The notes below the pieces were generated by a model. It saw only the letters and a list, made by a program, of their open reading frames with translations, was not told where the DNA came from and made no database searches. From Propionibacteriaceae bacterium (lineage in GTDB: Bacteria > Actinomycetota > Actinomycetes > Propionibacteriales > Propionibacteriaceae): DNA of 13,506 bases. Positions 6,578 to 13,489 of this stretch are shown one piece after another (within the stretch, counting starts at the first letter, position 1; every line of letters starts with the position of its first letter). The position numbers and the translations under genes were made by a program. The stretch covers positions 1-13,506 of the forward strand of contig WQYJ01000036.1 in assembly GCA_009781325.1 (NCBI GenBank), written 5' to 3'.

Positions 6578-7495
6578 ATGGATACCGAGATCCTCCTCAT
6601 TGGGGAGGCCCTCATTGATATTGTGCGCCGTCCTGATCGTGACCCTCAGTTTTGCCCGGGAGGAAGTCCGCTCAACGTCGCAATTGGGTTGGGACGACTG
6701 GGACATCATCCAGTCCTAGCCACCTGGTTCGGCGCCGATGAGTACGGGCGGGTCATCGCCTCTCATTGCGCGGCGTCGAACGTCCAGGTTCTCCTGGGAT
6801 CCGACCAGGCTCCTCACACTCCAACCGCCGATGCCCGCCTTGACGAGGCCGGTCACGCTCAATACGTCTTCGACATTGACTCGCAGATGCCGGCAATACC
6901 TGATTCTCTGACTCCCAGCGTCATCCACACAGGTTCACTGGGCGCACTCGTACCTCCCGGAGCACATGATGTCCTGGCTTATATTGAAGCCAAACAGGGA
7001 ACCGCGTTCATCACCTTCGATCCCAATTGCCGCCCTTCAGTGATGGGAGACCCGGCACAGGTCCTAGGGATGGTTGAGAGATATGTGGCAGCCTCCAATC
7101 TGGTCAAGGTCTCCGACGAGGACCTCGCCTGGCTCTACCCCAGCATGGTCACCGATGAAGTCCTATTGGCACAGGCACGTACCTGGGCGCAGTCGGGGCC
7201 ACAAGTTGTCGTTGTCACACGCGGGCGGCGCGGGGCTATAGCGGTCACCGCAGAAGCGGACTTCGCCGTACCTGCAGATACCTCTCACATCGTTGTGGAC
7301 ACTGTGGGCGCCGGTGATTCCTTCATGGCCGGGCTTCTCCATGGAGTCCTGACCCATGGGTACGCCCAACAGGTGGAAGGATTGGGGAAGAACCTTGAGG
7401 ATCTGGCGGTAATCTTGACTCAAGCAGCAGCCATTTCGGGTGTGACGATTTCACGCGCTGGAGCGAACCCACCTTGGCTTTCTGAGTTGGAGTAG
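6578..7495 (+). CDS. PfkB/ribokinase-family carbohydrate kinase, fructokinase-like
   Basis: A 305-residue ATP-dependent sugar kinase, the usual family length. Seen from the chosen start: the N-terminal sugar-site motif GGSPLNVAIGLGRLG (28-42), DPNCRPSV (148-155), VKVSDEDLAWL (177-187) and the PfkB signature DTVGAGDSFMAGLLHG (241-256), with Asp247 as the expected catalytic base and the GAGD anion hole. The motif spacing resembles fructokinases. ATG 6578 has AAAGGA six bases upstream; the in-frame ATG at 6554 lacks such a site and almost touches a -10-like TATTGT (6547-6552). The stop is 2 bp before the isomerase ATG, so the two are co-translated. Inferred reaction: phosphorylation of the ketose made by the isomerase, most simply fructose to fructose 6-phosphate. 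Confidence 0.92.
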   Translation: MDTEILLIGEALIDIVRRPDRDPQFCPGGSPLNVAIGLGRLGHHPVLATWFGADEYGRVIASHCAASNVQVLLGSDQAPHTPTADARLDEAGHAQYVFDIDSQMPAIPDSLTPSVIHTGSLGALVPPGAHDVLAYIEAKQGTAFITFDPNCRPSVMGDPAQVLGMVERYVAASNLVKVSDEDLAWLYPSMVTDEVLLAQARTWAQSGPQVVVVTRGRRGAIAVTAEADFAVPADTSHIVVDTVGAGDSFMAGLLHGVLTHGYAQQVEGLGKNLEDLAVILTQAAAISGVTISRAGANPPWLSELE

Positions 7496-7497
7496 AC

Positions 7498-8718
7498 ATG
7501 ATCGAAGCAGACCACAGCCATCAGCTTCTTGACTTTGCTCTGGGTTCGGTCTGCAAAGAAGGCGGATTCGGATGGCTGGATAAGTACGGCCATGTCGACC
7601 GGTCTGGGAATCGTCCCTTGTGGATCAACTGCCGCATGACCCATGTTGCGGCCATTGGCACCCTGCTCGCCCACGAGGGCAGCCCGGCGATGCTCGATCA
7701 TGGAGTCGAGGCGCTTAGTACGCTCTTCGTCGATGATCAGTACGGCGGGTGGTACGAGTGCCTGGGGTGGGATGGTGAACCCACCGATGACACCAAGGCA
7801 GCCTACTCACACGCTTTTGTGATCCTGGCCTTTTCCAGCGCTGCTGTTGCCGGTTCTTCCCAGGCTCGTGATCTGCTGGTGCAAGCTCTGCGAGTCTCGA
7901 ATAACCGCTTTTGGGATGACGATTCTGAGATGGTGGTCGATCAGTGGGACCGCAGCTTCCACCAACTGGACACCTACCGCGGAGTGAACGCCAACATGCA
8001 CACGGTGGAGGCTTATTTGGCTGCGGCAGATGCTCTCGACTTCCTCGGTGAGTCTGGCAGTACGCCGTTCTCCCCCGCCCTGCTGCGCGACCGTGCCCTG
8101 GCGATCACTGATCGTGTGATCAACCGGGAGGCCCGCAGCAATAACTGGCGTATCCCTGAGCACTACAACTCACGCTGGATGCCCAAGTTGGACTACAACC
8201 GCGATATACCCGCTGATCCCTTCCGTCCTTTCGGGGCTACTATCGGTCATGGTTTGGAGTGGGCGAGGCTCGCTCTGCAGTTGCACGCCAGCCTGGGTGA
8301 TCCTCCCAGTTGGCTGCCTGAAGCAGCCCGAGCACTCTATGACCGGGCAGTACTCGAAGGCTGGGCGGTTGATGGGCCTGCTGGATTTGTTTACACCACC
8401 GATTGGGAGGGCCAGCCGGTCGTACACGAACGCATGCACTGGGTCCTCGCCGAGGCTATCGGCGCCAGCGCAGCGATCGGAAAAGCCGGGCTCGGGGACA
8501 CCCAAGCCGACCTCGATCGTTGGTGGGCATACGCCGACGATTTCCTCATCGACCACACCCGCGGGTCGTGGTACCACGAGTTAAATCAGCGAAACCGCCC
8601 CGCATCCTCAGTATGGTCAGGCAAGCCCGATATCTACCACGCCCTCCAGGCCACACTCCTAGAGAACCTCCCCTTGAGCCCTGCTATCGTCCCTGCCTTG
8701 GCCGCCAGCCGAGTCTAG
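7498..8718 (+). CDS. AGE-family aldose-ketose isomerase, YihS/mannose isomerase-like
   Basis: A 406-residue (alpha/alpha)6-barrel protein of the N-acylglucosamine 2-epimerase superfamily. Seen: GGFGWLDKYG (22-31), RMTHV (46-50), YGGWYECLG (82-90), RGVNANMHTVEA (161-172), EHYNSRW (221-227), FRPFGATIGHGLEWARL (242-258) and SGKPDIYHALQAT (374-386). His168, His251 and His381 occupy the positions of the catalytic or substrate-binding histidines known in YihS, and Arg46 and His49 match its active-site residues. Enzymes of this group interconvert mannose, fructose and glucose, or sulfoquinovose and its ketose. GGAG lies five bases before the ATG. The neighbouring kinase and sugar-type transporters favour a mannose or lyxose pathway. 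The last 60 bp overlap the convergent acyltransferase gene. Confidence 0.9.
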   Translation: MIEADHSHQLLDFALGSVCKEGGFGWLDKYGHVDRSGNRPLWINCRMTHVAAIGTLLAHEGSPAMLDHGVEALSTLFVDDQYGGWYECLGWDGEPTDDTKAAYSHAFVILAFSSAAVAGSSQARDLLVQALRVSNNRFWDDDSEMVVDQWDRSFHQLDTYRGVNANMHTVEAYLAAADALDFLGESGSTPFSPALLRDRALAITDRVINREARSNNWRIPEHYNSRWMPKLDYNRDIPADPFRPFGATIGHGLEWARLALQLHASLGDPPSWLPEAARALYDRAVLEGWAVDGPAGFVYTTDWEGQPVVHERMHWVLAEAIGASAAIGKAGLGDTQADLDRWWAYADDFLIDHTRGSWYHELNQRNRPASSVWSGKPDIYHALQATLLENLPLSPAIVPALAASRV

Positions 8719-9501
8719 GGTGTAGGTGATCCAGGCATAGCTGCTCTGGTCTCGGCAGGTTTGCGACATGAAGGTGTGAACCTCATCGCGCAAAGTCTTT
8801 TTCGGGTCTTGTGAATCCTCCCAGAATGCCGGCTTAATCGGATCAGAGACGGTGATTGTCAGCCGAGGTTTTCTCTTTTTCAGCCACCGACGCTGGCGGT
8901 AGGTCACAACATAAGCCACCGTCGTCGCTTCGGTTCGTACAGGATAGGTAAACGAGAAGTCATTGTAATCGCGGATTCCATTGAAATATGGCCACAGATG
9001 AGTTTCAGGAAGAATGGCGACAGGACAGTGATGGTGAACTGCTTCTCCGAGCGCCTTACGAAAAGCAAGCTTGCCTTCTTCGGTCGAGTTGAGGGGGATA
9101 CCGCCAACCATCGGAACAACATGGCGAGCTAGCGGAACCGAGAATGCTGTCGGACCAGCGACCACATAGGCTCGCCTGGGAAAAGCCAGGAGATAGGGGA
9201 TGAAAACATCCGTCCAGTGGGAGTGATTGCCATAGAGATAACAACCACCTGTCGCGCGAACAACCGATCGATTGATGAACTTCATTCCATAAGCCCGCGA
9301 GACGACAAAGACCGGAATCGGCGCTATAACGTAGTAGAAAAACCCCGAGATGATATGCCACCAGAGGTTGGGGCGATGATAGGGATAAGTTTCATCAATG
9401 ACCCGCTCAGCAATAACACGAGGGGCCGTACTGAGGTTTTCCTCGTGGCTGGAAACGACCTGTATTCGTTTCTTGTGTTTCTTATGCTTCTTCTTTGACA
9501 T
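8659..9501 (-). CDS. 1-acyl-sn-glycerol-3-phosphate acyltransferase-like protein (PlsC/LPLAT family)
   Basis: A 280-residue lysophospholipid acyltransferase family protein. Seen: a very basic N-terminus (MSKKKHKKHKKR), a hydrophobic segment at 48-66 that should sit in the membrane, motif I NHSHWTD with the catalytic pair His93 and Asp98 (HX4D), motif II-like GGIPLN (133-138), and a motif III-like ILPETHLW (163-170) that keeps Pro-Glu but lacks the usual Gly of FPEG. The role would be acyl transfer from acyl-CoA or acyl-ACP to a lysophospholipid or another membrane-associated acceptor. ATG 9501 has GAGAG nine bases upstream; an in-frame TTG at 9510 is less likely. The gene is divergent from the ABC transporter and its 3' end overlaps the isomerase gene tail-to-tail by 60 bp, with no terminator between them. 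Confidence 0.87.
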   Translation of the reverse strand: MSKKKHKKHKKRIQVVSSHEENLSTAPRVIAERVIDETYPYHRPNLWWHIISGFFYYVIAPIPVFVVSRAYGMKFINRSVVRATGGCYLYGNHSHWTDVFIPYLLAFPRRAYVVAGPTAFSVPLARHVVPMVGGIPLNSTEEGKLAFRKALGEAVHHHCPVAILPETHLWPYFNGIRDYNDFSFTYPVRTEATTVAYVVTYRQRRWLKKRKPRLTITVSDPIKPAFWEDSQDPKKTLRDEVHTFMSQTCRDQSSYAWITYTLDSAGGQGRDDSRAQGEVL

Positions 9502-9587
9502 CAGGTACAACTCTCGGTCAGGGACATCAGCCGCTGCGCCGACAAGATTCTGCGAAGATCGGTCTCTGCCTCGTGTTGGTTGCCTCT

Positions 9588-9638
9588 CCCACTGAGGAAT
9601 GGGCTAGCCTCATACTATCGCGGCAGCGATACAGTGGG
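9588..9638. promoter_or_regulatory. Nested dyads in the divergent acyltransferase/ABC intergenic region
   Basis: CCCACTG (9588-9594) is the inverted match of CAGTGGG (9632-9638). Inside lies TATCGC-GGCA-GCGATA (9616-9631), a 6-bp stem. A -10-like hexamer can be read on both strands at 9612-9618 (TACTAT / TAGTAT). This may be a regulator site or the overlapping promoters of the two divergent genes; no good -35 box was found. Confidence 0.35.
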
Positions 9639-9676
9639 ATGTGTTGTGCGCCGCCGACTTAGGCAAGGAGGCTTGC

Positions 9677-10456
9677 ATGGTTGAATCATTGGTCCAACTG
9701 CGTGATGTCCGCAAGAGTTACGGACACACAGAAGTCATACACGGCATTGACCTGGACGTGCCAGCAGGCCAGATCACTGGCTTACTCGGCCCGTCCGGAC
9801 ATGGGAAAACAACCCTGGTGAGTCTGGTTGTCGGCGCTCTGAGAGCTACCTCGGGAACGATCACGGTTCTCGGTGAAGAGGCTCCCCCACGCAAGGTGAA
9901 ACCCCAGATTGGGTATATGCCTCAGGCAGATGCTCTCTATGAGGATCTGACTGCTCTGGAGAACCTGCGCTATTTCGGTTCTCTTTACGGGATGAGCTCC
10001 AAGGACATGGATCCAGCCATTGACAAGGTTCTTGACCTAGTCAGCCTGGAAAAAGAGCGGGGCCGCAAAACTGTTCAGGCATTCTCCGGTGGCATGAAGC
10101 GACGGCTGTCTTTGGCTATAGCCCTGCTGCACTCCCCTCGACTGCTGGTGCTTGATGAACCCACCGTCGGCCTCGACCCGGTTCACCGAGTCAAACTGTG
10201 GACGGCTTTTCGGGACCTAGCACAATCCGGAAGTACGCTGCTGCTCACCACGCACGTCATGGATGAAGCCGCCAACTGCGATGACATCATCCTGATCCAC
10301 GATGGTCAGGTGATCGCCCGTGGCGCACCTGCCGATGTCATTGCACAGTCAGGTAAGACCAACTTGGAGGAAGCCTTCCTTGATTTCGAGGAAAAGGCGG
10401 TGGCTGATGCTCCGCCCGTACTAGACAAGAAGAAGAGGGGGTTCCATCGTGCGTAA
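9677..10456 (+). CDS. ABC-2 type transporter ATP-binding protein
   Basis: A 259-residue soluble ATPase of the DrrA/CcmA-like group. Seen: Walker A GPSGHGKTT (38-46), Q-loop Gln83, signature FSGGMKRRLS (136-145), Walker B LLVLDEPTVGLD (156-167) with catalytic Glu161, and switch His193 in TTHVMDEA. All key residues are intact. ATG 9677 follows AAGGAGG at five bases; an upstream ATG at 9641 in the same frame has no comparable site. The 3' end overlaps the permease start by 8 bp. Together they form a two-gene exporter, probably a homodimer of each subunit, exporting an unknown compound such as a drug, lipid or polyketide. It could instead help modify the envelope. Confidence 0.95.
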   Translation: MVESLVQLRDVRKSYGHTEVIHGIDLDVPAGQITGLLGPSGHGKTTLVSLVVGALRATSGTITVLGEEAPPRKVKPQIGYMPQADALYEDLTALENLRYFGSLYGMSSKDMDPAIDKVLDLVSLEKERGRKTVQAFSGGMKRRLSLAIALLHSPRLLVLDEPTVGLDPVHRVKLWTAFRDLAQSGSTLLLTTHVMDEAANCDDIILIHDGQVIARGAPADVIAQSGKTNLEEAFLDFEEKAVADAPPVLDKKKRGFHRA

Positions 10457-11480
10457 CGTTGTAGCGCAAGCCAAGCGAATTTGGCAGCAGTTCTCTCACG
10501 ATCCGCGCACTGTGGTGATGTTCATCATCGTTCCGATTCTTGTGTTGTGGCTCTTCGATGCCATGCTCGGTACTACCGCTCCTGATCCTAAGCTGGCTTT
10601 GGTTGATTGTCCTGCTCCGTTGGTGACGGCTCTGAGTGAGACTGCAGATGTGTCAGAGGTTTCTTTGAGTGAAGCAGAAATCCAGCTCGCTAATCGCGAG
10701 ATTGATGCCATTGTCACCCTGGATGGGAAGACTCTGGTGGTCGAGGTTGAAGGGACGAATGCGTCCACGACGGCGCGTACTCTTGCAGCTATTCAATCCG
10801 GGTTGAAAACCATGGCGGCTGGTCAACAGGGCTCCCTGCCGGAACTAGAGGTCACCTATCTTCATGGTTCATCGAAGTGGACGAGCTTCGACTATCTAGG
10901 CCCTGTGTTCATCGGTATCTTTATCTTCATCTTCGTCTTTATCACCGCTGGGATGTCGCTGGTGACTGAGCGTACTGGAGGTACGATGGAGCGCTTGTTG
11001 GTGACTCCAATCAAGTCCTGGCAACTCGTCGCAGGGTACTGCTTGGGCTTTGGGGTGGTGACTATTGTTCAAGCCGGCATTGTCCTGTGGGCAACCATCT
11101 CGTTGATAGGTTTCCCCAATGAGGGCAATATCGCCTTGGTGATTCTGACGACCTTCTCTCTGGCGATGGTGTCGATGACTCTTGGCTTGCTTGTTTCGGG
11201 ATTGGCCCGTACTGCCTTCCAGGTTATTCAGTTGATGCTTCTTCTGGTCATTCCGCAGGTTTTGTTGTCGGGAATCTTTGATCTGACGAACGCACCGGCA
11301 TGGATGGGTGTGCTGAGTCTGTGTTTCCCCATTCGGCACGGAGCAGATGCTCTGCGCGGGGTCATGCTCCGCGGTGCAGACTTATCCCAGATTGGAGGCT
11401 CACTAGCCATTCTGTGGGGATTCATCATTGCATTCTTTGTGCTTGCCTCACTCAGTTTCAAGGCTCGCCGTACGCGATAG
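10449..11480 (+). CDS. ABC-2 type transporter permease
   Basis: A 343-residue membrane protein. Seen: a short cytoplasmic N-terminus, helix 1 at 22-39, a soluble extracytoplasmic region at 40-150, then five helices near 151-172, 192-218, 227-252, 256-276 and 316-337. The cytoplasmic segment ERTGGTMERLLVTPI (174-188) between helices 2 and 3 is the hallmark of ABC-2 permeases (YhgE/DrrB-like, ABC2_membrane_3 layout). It starts with GTG at 10449 inside the end of the ATPase gene, preceded by a purine-rich GAGGGGG about seven bases upstream, so translation should be coupled. Partner of the preceding ATPase; substrate unknown. Confidence 0.93.
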   Translation: MRNVVAQAKRIWQQFSHDPRTVVMFIIVPILVLWLFDAMLGTTAPDPKLALVDCPAPLVTALSETADVSEVSLSEAEIQLANREIDAIVTLDGKTLVVEVEGTNASTTARTLAAIQSGLKTMAAGQQGSLPELEVTYLHGSSKWTSFDYLGPVFIGIFIFIFVFITAGMSLVTERTGGTMERLLVTPIKSWQLVAGYCLGFGVVTIVQAGIVLWATISLIGFPNEGNIALVILTTFSLAMVSMTLGLLVSGLARTAFQVIQLMLLLVIPQVLLSGIFDLTNAPAWMGVLSLCFPIRHGADALRGVMLRGADLSQIGGSLAILWGFIIAFFVLASLSFKARRTR

Positions 11481-11525
11481 TCTCGACCTGTAGTTGATGT
11501 AACCGCATTAGGCACACCAGCGGCA

Positions 11526-11555
11526 TTGTGGCTGCCTACTGGTCACTGATAGAAT
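11526..11555 (+). promoter_or_regulatory. Candidate promoter of the sigma-like gene
   Basis: TTGTGG (11526-11531) and TAGAAT (11550-11555, 5/6 match to TATAAT) are separated by 18 bases. Transcription would begin near 11562, giving an untranslated leader of about 55 bases. This suggests the sigma-like gene is expressed separately from the ABC-2 operon that ends 45 bp upstream. Confidence 0.5.
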
Positions 11556-11559
11556 TTTT

Positions 11560-11571
11560 CGCACGCGTGCG
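11560..11571. promoter_or_regulatory. 12-bp palindrome at the predicted transcription start
   Basis: CGCACGCGTGCG is a perfect palindrome lying over the expected +1 of the promoter at 11526-11555. A protein bound there would repress initiation, so it is an operator candidate. It is short and GC-rich, so chance cannot be excluded. Confidence 0.35.
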
Positions 11572-11616
11572 CTCCGTACTCTAGGTCGTCAGTCGAGCAA
11601 AGAAATGGGAGGAGTG

Positions 11617-12864
11617 ATGGAACAAACCCCGGAATCGTCTGGTGTTTTCTTCCACCATGGAATTATAGAGACTGATACCCGCCTTTTTGAACTTGTTAAA
11701 GGCGGAGACCGCGCTGCCATCACAAAAATCTGGAACCGCTACTACACTGCCGCGTATGTGGCAGCATCTGTTCGTGCGGCCAAGGCAGCCCAACCGGATA
11801 AGATCGTCGCCAATGGTTTCCGAAAGGCCATCATGGCATCCAAGGGCAAGGATGCCACCATTGATAGTTTCCTGACTATGTGGTTCCGCCTCGTTGGACC
11901 AGCTAAGCCTCCCGAAATCCCTCACCGCGCCGTGGTGTGGGCTTTCTATGCTCTGCCTCAACGCAGCCGAACGATCGTCTGGTATCAGAACGTTGAGGGT
12001 TATTCATCTGAAGAATTGATGACCGCACTGGGTATGGGTCCAGACAAAGCCGCCATCATCATCAAGCAGGCTAATAACCAGTTCAGCGATCATGTCTCCC
12101 TGGCTGCCGGGCAATTGGGTTTGAACTCAGAGTTGTCGCTATTCCAGAATCCAGCTTGGAAGAAGAGTGCCCTGATTGCTGGTCTTCTCCATTCAAGTAC
12201 GGCAGTGGTAGAGGAACTGGGACCGCGTCTTGAGACTGAGTTTGTCATTGCACCGCCTCTTGCGCCTCAAATGACGAAGTCCAAGGCCGTTGAGGCAGCA
12301 GTCGACGACGCCAAGTTCGGTTTCAGCAGCCGACTGATTGCGATCAGAGGCTGGTGGGGAGATCTCTCCCTGGTGACGCGAATCGTCCCCGTGGTAGCAG
12401 TAGCATTCTTCATCGTCCTCGTTGGCGGTATTGGTCTGATGAGTTGGAGGGACTCATGGGCGGATCAGAATAACCCTCCTGTGGACTGGAACACGAACTA
12501 CACCATGACGCCGCCGAGTGTTACCACGGATAGTCCGACACCGACGTTGGAGCCCACGCCGACTCCAACTCCGACTGTACTTCCGCCTACACCCACACCA
12601 ACGACCGCGGAACCGCCGACGTATGATCCTCCTACTCCGGCTCCACAGACATATCGGCCACCGAATCCGCCAACCAGCAAACCACCGACCAGCAAGCCCC
12701 CGGTGACAACCAAGCCGCCGGTGCCGCCCACTCCTCCAACGCCAACGCCGACCGAAGAGCCGCCCACGGAAGAACCAACACCAACCGAAGAGCCAACACC
12801 AACCGAAGAGCCAACACAAACGGTGGAGCCAACCATTTATTCCACGCTAGGCAACGAAGTCTAA
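11617..12864 (+). CDS. ECF sigma-like protein with transmembrane anchor and Pro/Thr-rich tail
   Basis: A 415-residue protein (419 from an alternative ATG at 11605). Numbered from 11605: residues 24-97 resemble sigma-70 region 2 (LFELVKGGDRAAITKIWNRY) but lack the usual acidic AED patch; residues 117-160 resemble region 4 (LPQRSRTIVWYQNVEGYSS, then EELMTALGM and a recognition-helix-like stretch). One strong transmembrane helix spans about 259-280 (VTRIVPVVAVAFFIVLVGGI), and residues 290-419 are a Pro/Thr/Glu-rich tail with PTPTEE repeats, predicted outside the cell. ATG 11617 is preferred because GGGAGG ends four bases upstream. Established: some ECF sigma factors are fused to membrane or anti-sigma-like extensions. 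Inferred: a membrane-held transcription factor released or modulated by an envelope signal. No zinc-binding anti-sigma motif is seen, so it may instead have lost sigma activity. Confidence 0.82.
   Translation: MEQTPESSGVFFHHGIIETDTRLFELVKGGDRAAITKIWNRYYTAAYVAASVRAAKAAQPDKIVANGFRKAIMASKGKDATIDSFLTMWFRLVGPAKPPEIPHRAVVWAFYALPQRSRTIVWYQNVEGYSSEELMTALGMGPDKAAIIIKQANNQFSDHVSLAAGQLGLNSELSLFQNPAWKKSALIAGLLHSSTAVVEELGPRLETEFVIAPPLAPQMTKSKAVEAAVDDAKFGFSSRLIAIRGWWGDLSLVTRIVPVVAVAFFIVLVGGIGLMSWRDSWADQNNPPVDWNTNYTMTPPSVTTDSPTPTLEPTPTPTPTVLPPTPTPTTAEPPTYDPPTPAPQTYRPPNPPTSKPPTSKPPVTTKPPVPPTPPTPTPTEEPPTEEPTPTEEPTPTEEPTQTVEPTIYSTLGNEV
12775..12816 (+). repeat. 18-bp tandem repeat in the Pro/Thr-rich tail
   Basis: The unit CCAACACCAACCGAAGAG occurs at 12775-12792 and 12793-12810, followed by a partial copy. 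It encodes PTPTEE. Exact nucleotide identity suggests recent duplication and possible length variation by slippage. Confidence 0.75.
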
Positions 12865-12905
12865 GCCTTCCGTCGTACGTCCCCATCACCCTTACCAGAA
12901 CCCAA

Positions 12906-13023
12906 CCCCGGTCATCCCGCCAAAGGCGGGACCCCCGGAAGCCAATCTAAGGACTTGGGAAAAGATCTACACTCAGACCCTACGTCGGCTGCCAGGGGTC
13001 CTGCCTGGCGGCAGGATGACCGG
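12906..13023. repeat. Composite palindromic repeat, copy B (REP/MITE-like)
   Basis: Same architecture as 6263-6387: outer arms beginning CCCCGGTCATCC and ending GGATGACCGG, left hairpin CCCGCC-AAA-GGCGGG (12916-12930), right hairpin CCTGCC-TGGC-GGCAGG (13000-13015). The inner spacer is related to copy A (CAGACCCTACGTCGGCTGCC versus GAGTCCCTAGTTCGGCTGCC). The left stem differs from copy A by a compensated pair. It lies 42 bp downstream of the sigma-like gene. Confidence 0.8.
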
Positions 13024-13118
13024 CGAAACCCACTGGAATATGACAAAAAGGACTGGCCCCTTTGTCACGTTCGTGTCGGTGCTGTTGTGGTGGTGGGCCT
13101 TTCCCCCCCTGCTCCCGC

Positions 13119-13138
13119 GAACCCCCCCAGGGGGGTTC
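13119..13138. terminator. Strong GC-rich hairpin, terminator-like
   Basis: GAACCCCCC (13119-13127) is the reverse complement of GGGGGGTTC (13130-13138), with a tiny loop. TTGGGTTTG follows. It could end transcription of the sigma-like gene 255 bp upstream, or of a gene arriving from the right on the other strand. Confidence 0.45.
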
Positions 13139-13322
13139 TTGGGTTTGATCAGGTGCTCAGGTTATTGCTGTTGTTGCGCTCGTGGTGAGAGTTCACCTGG
13201 ATGCTGATACGTCGCTGGGTGTCTGGGTTGGTGGTTGGGTTTGCTGCATCTCGGATGCGGATGGGTTGATCGGTTCGGCTTCTGCGCACTCCTAGGGTGG
13301 GTGGTGAATCTGCTGGTGGTGC

Positions 13323-13416
13323 GGGATGCTGCGGGCGGGTTCTGCTGATGTTCGGGGATGCTGCGGTGAGTTTTGCTGGTGCCGGGGGATGCTGCGGTGG
13401 GTTTTGGTGGGCGAAT
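13323..13416. repeat. Three tandem 31-32 bp repeats
   Basis: GGGATGCTGCGG begins at 13323, 13355 and 13386. Each copy continues with a G/T-rich segment of the form (G/T)G(G/A)GTT(T/C)TG(C/G)TG. The copies are diverged and non-coding on the plus strand. The function is unknown. Confidence 0.65.
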
Positions 13417-13438
13417 CAGTGGCAAAACAGTGCATCCA

Positions 13439-13489
13439 CATTGTGGCGGTGGGTTTTGTCACCATCCAGCGACAAAACCCACCACAATG
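13439..13489. repeat. Long inverted repeat, 19-bp stem
   Basis: The left arm CATTGTGG-CGG-TGGGTTTTGTC (13439-13460) pairs with GACAAAACCCACCACAATG (13471-13489); only the three bases CGG bulge out. The loop is ACCATCCAGC. Its GGTGGGTTTTG core also occurs in the tandem repeats just upstream, so the two appear related. Confidence 0.75.

Noticed and set aside
6092..6709. 205-residue minus-strand open frame across the repeats
   Set aside because: It overlaps the well-supported MFS and kinase genes and its repeated segments are palindromic repeat arms read antisense.
11511..11538. Terminator after the ABC-2 permease (AGGCA...TGCCT)
   Set aside because: The stem is short and interrupted, has no T-run, and overlaps the -35 box of the next gene.
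12498..12836. Gly/Val/Ser-rich open frame opposite the sigma-like gene tail
   Set aside because: It is the mirror of the PTPT-repeat coding sequence; periodic third positions keep the opposite strand open.
12955..13188. 77-residue open frame on the plus strand after the sigma-like gene
   Set aside because: It crosses the right arm of the composite repeat and the GC-rich hairpin; it has no domain and looks accidental.
13162..13425. 87-residue open frame on the minus strand
   Set aside because: Its Pro/Ser/His/Gln-rich sequence simply translates the tandem repeats, and it has no recognisable domain.
13323..13489. CRISPR array
   Set aside because: The repeat spacing is 31-32 bp with similar sequence throughout, so there are no unique spacers, and no cas gene is in the window.
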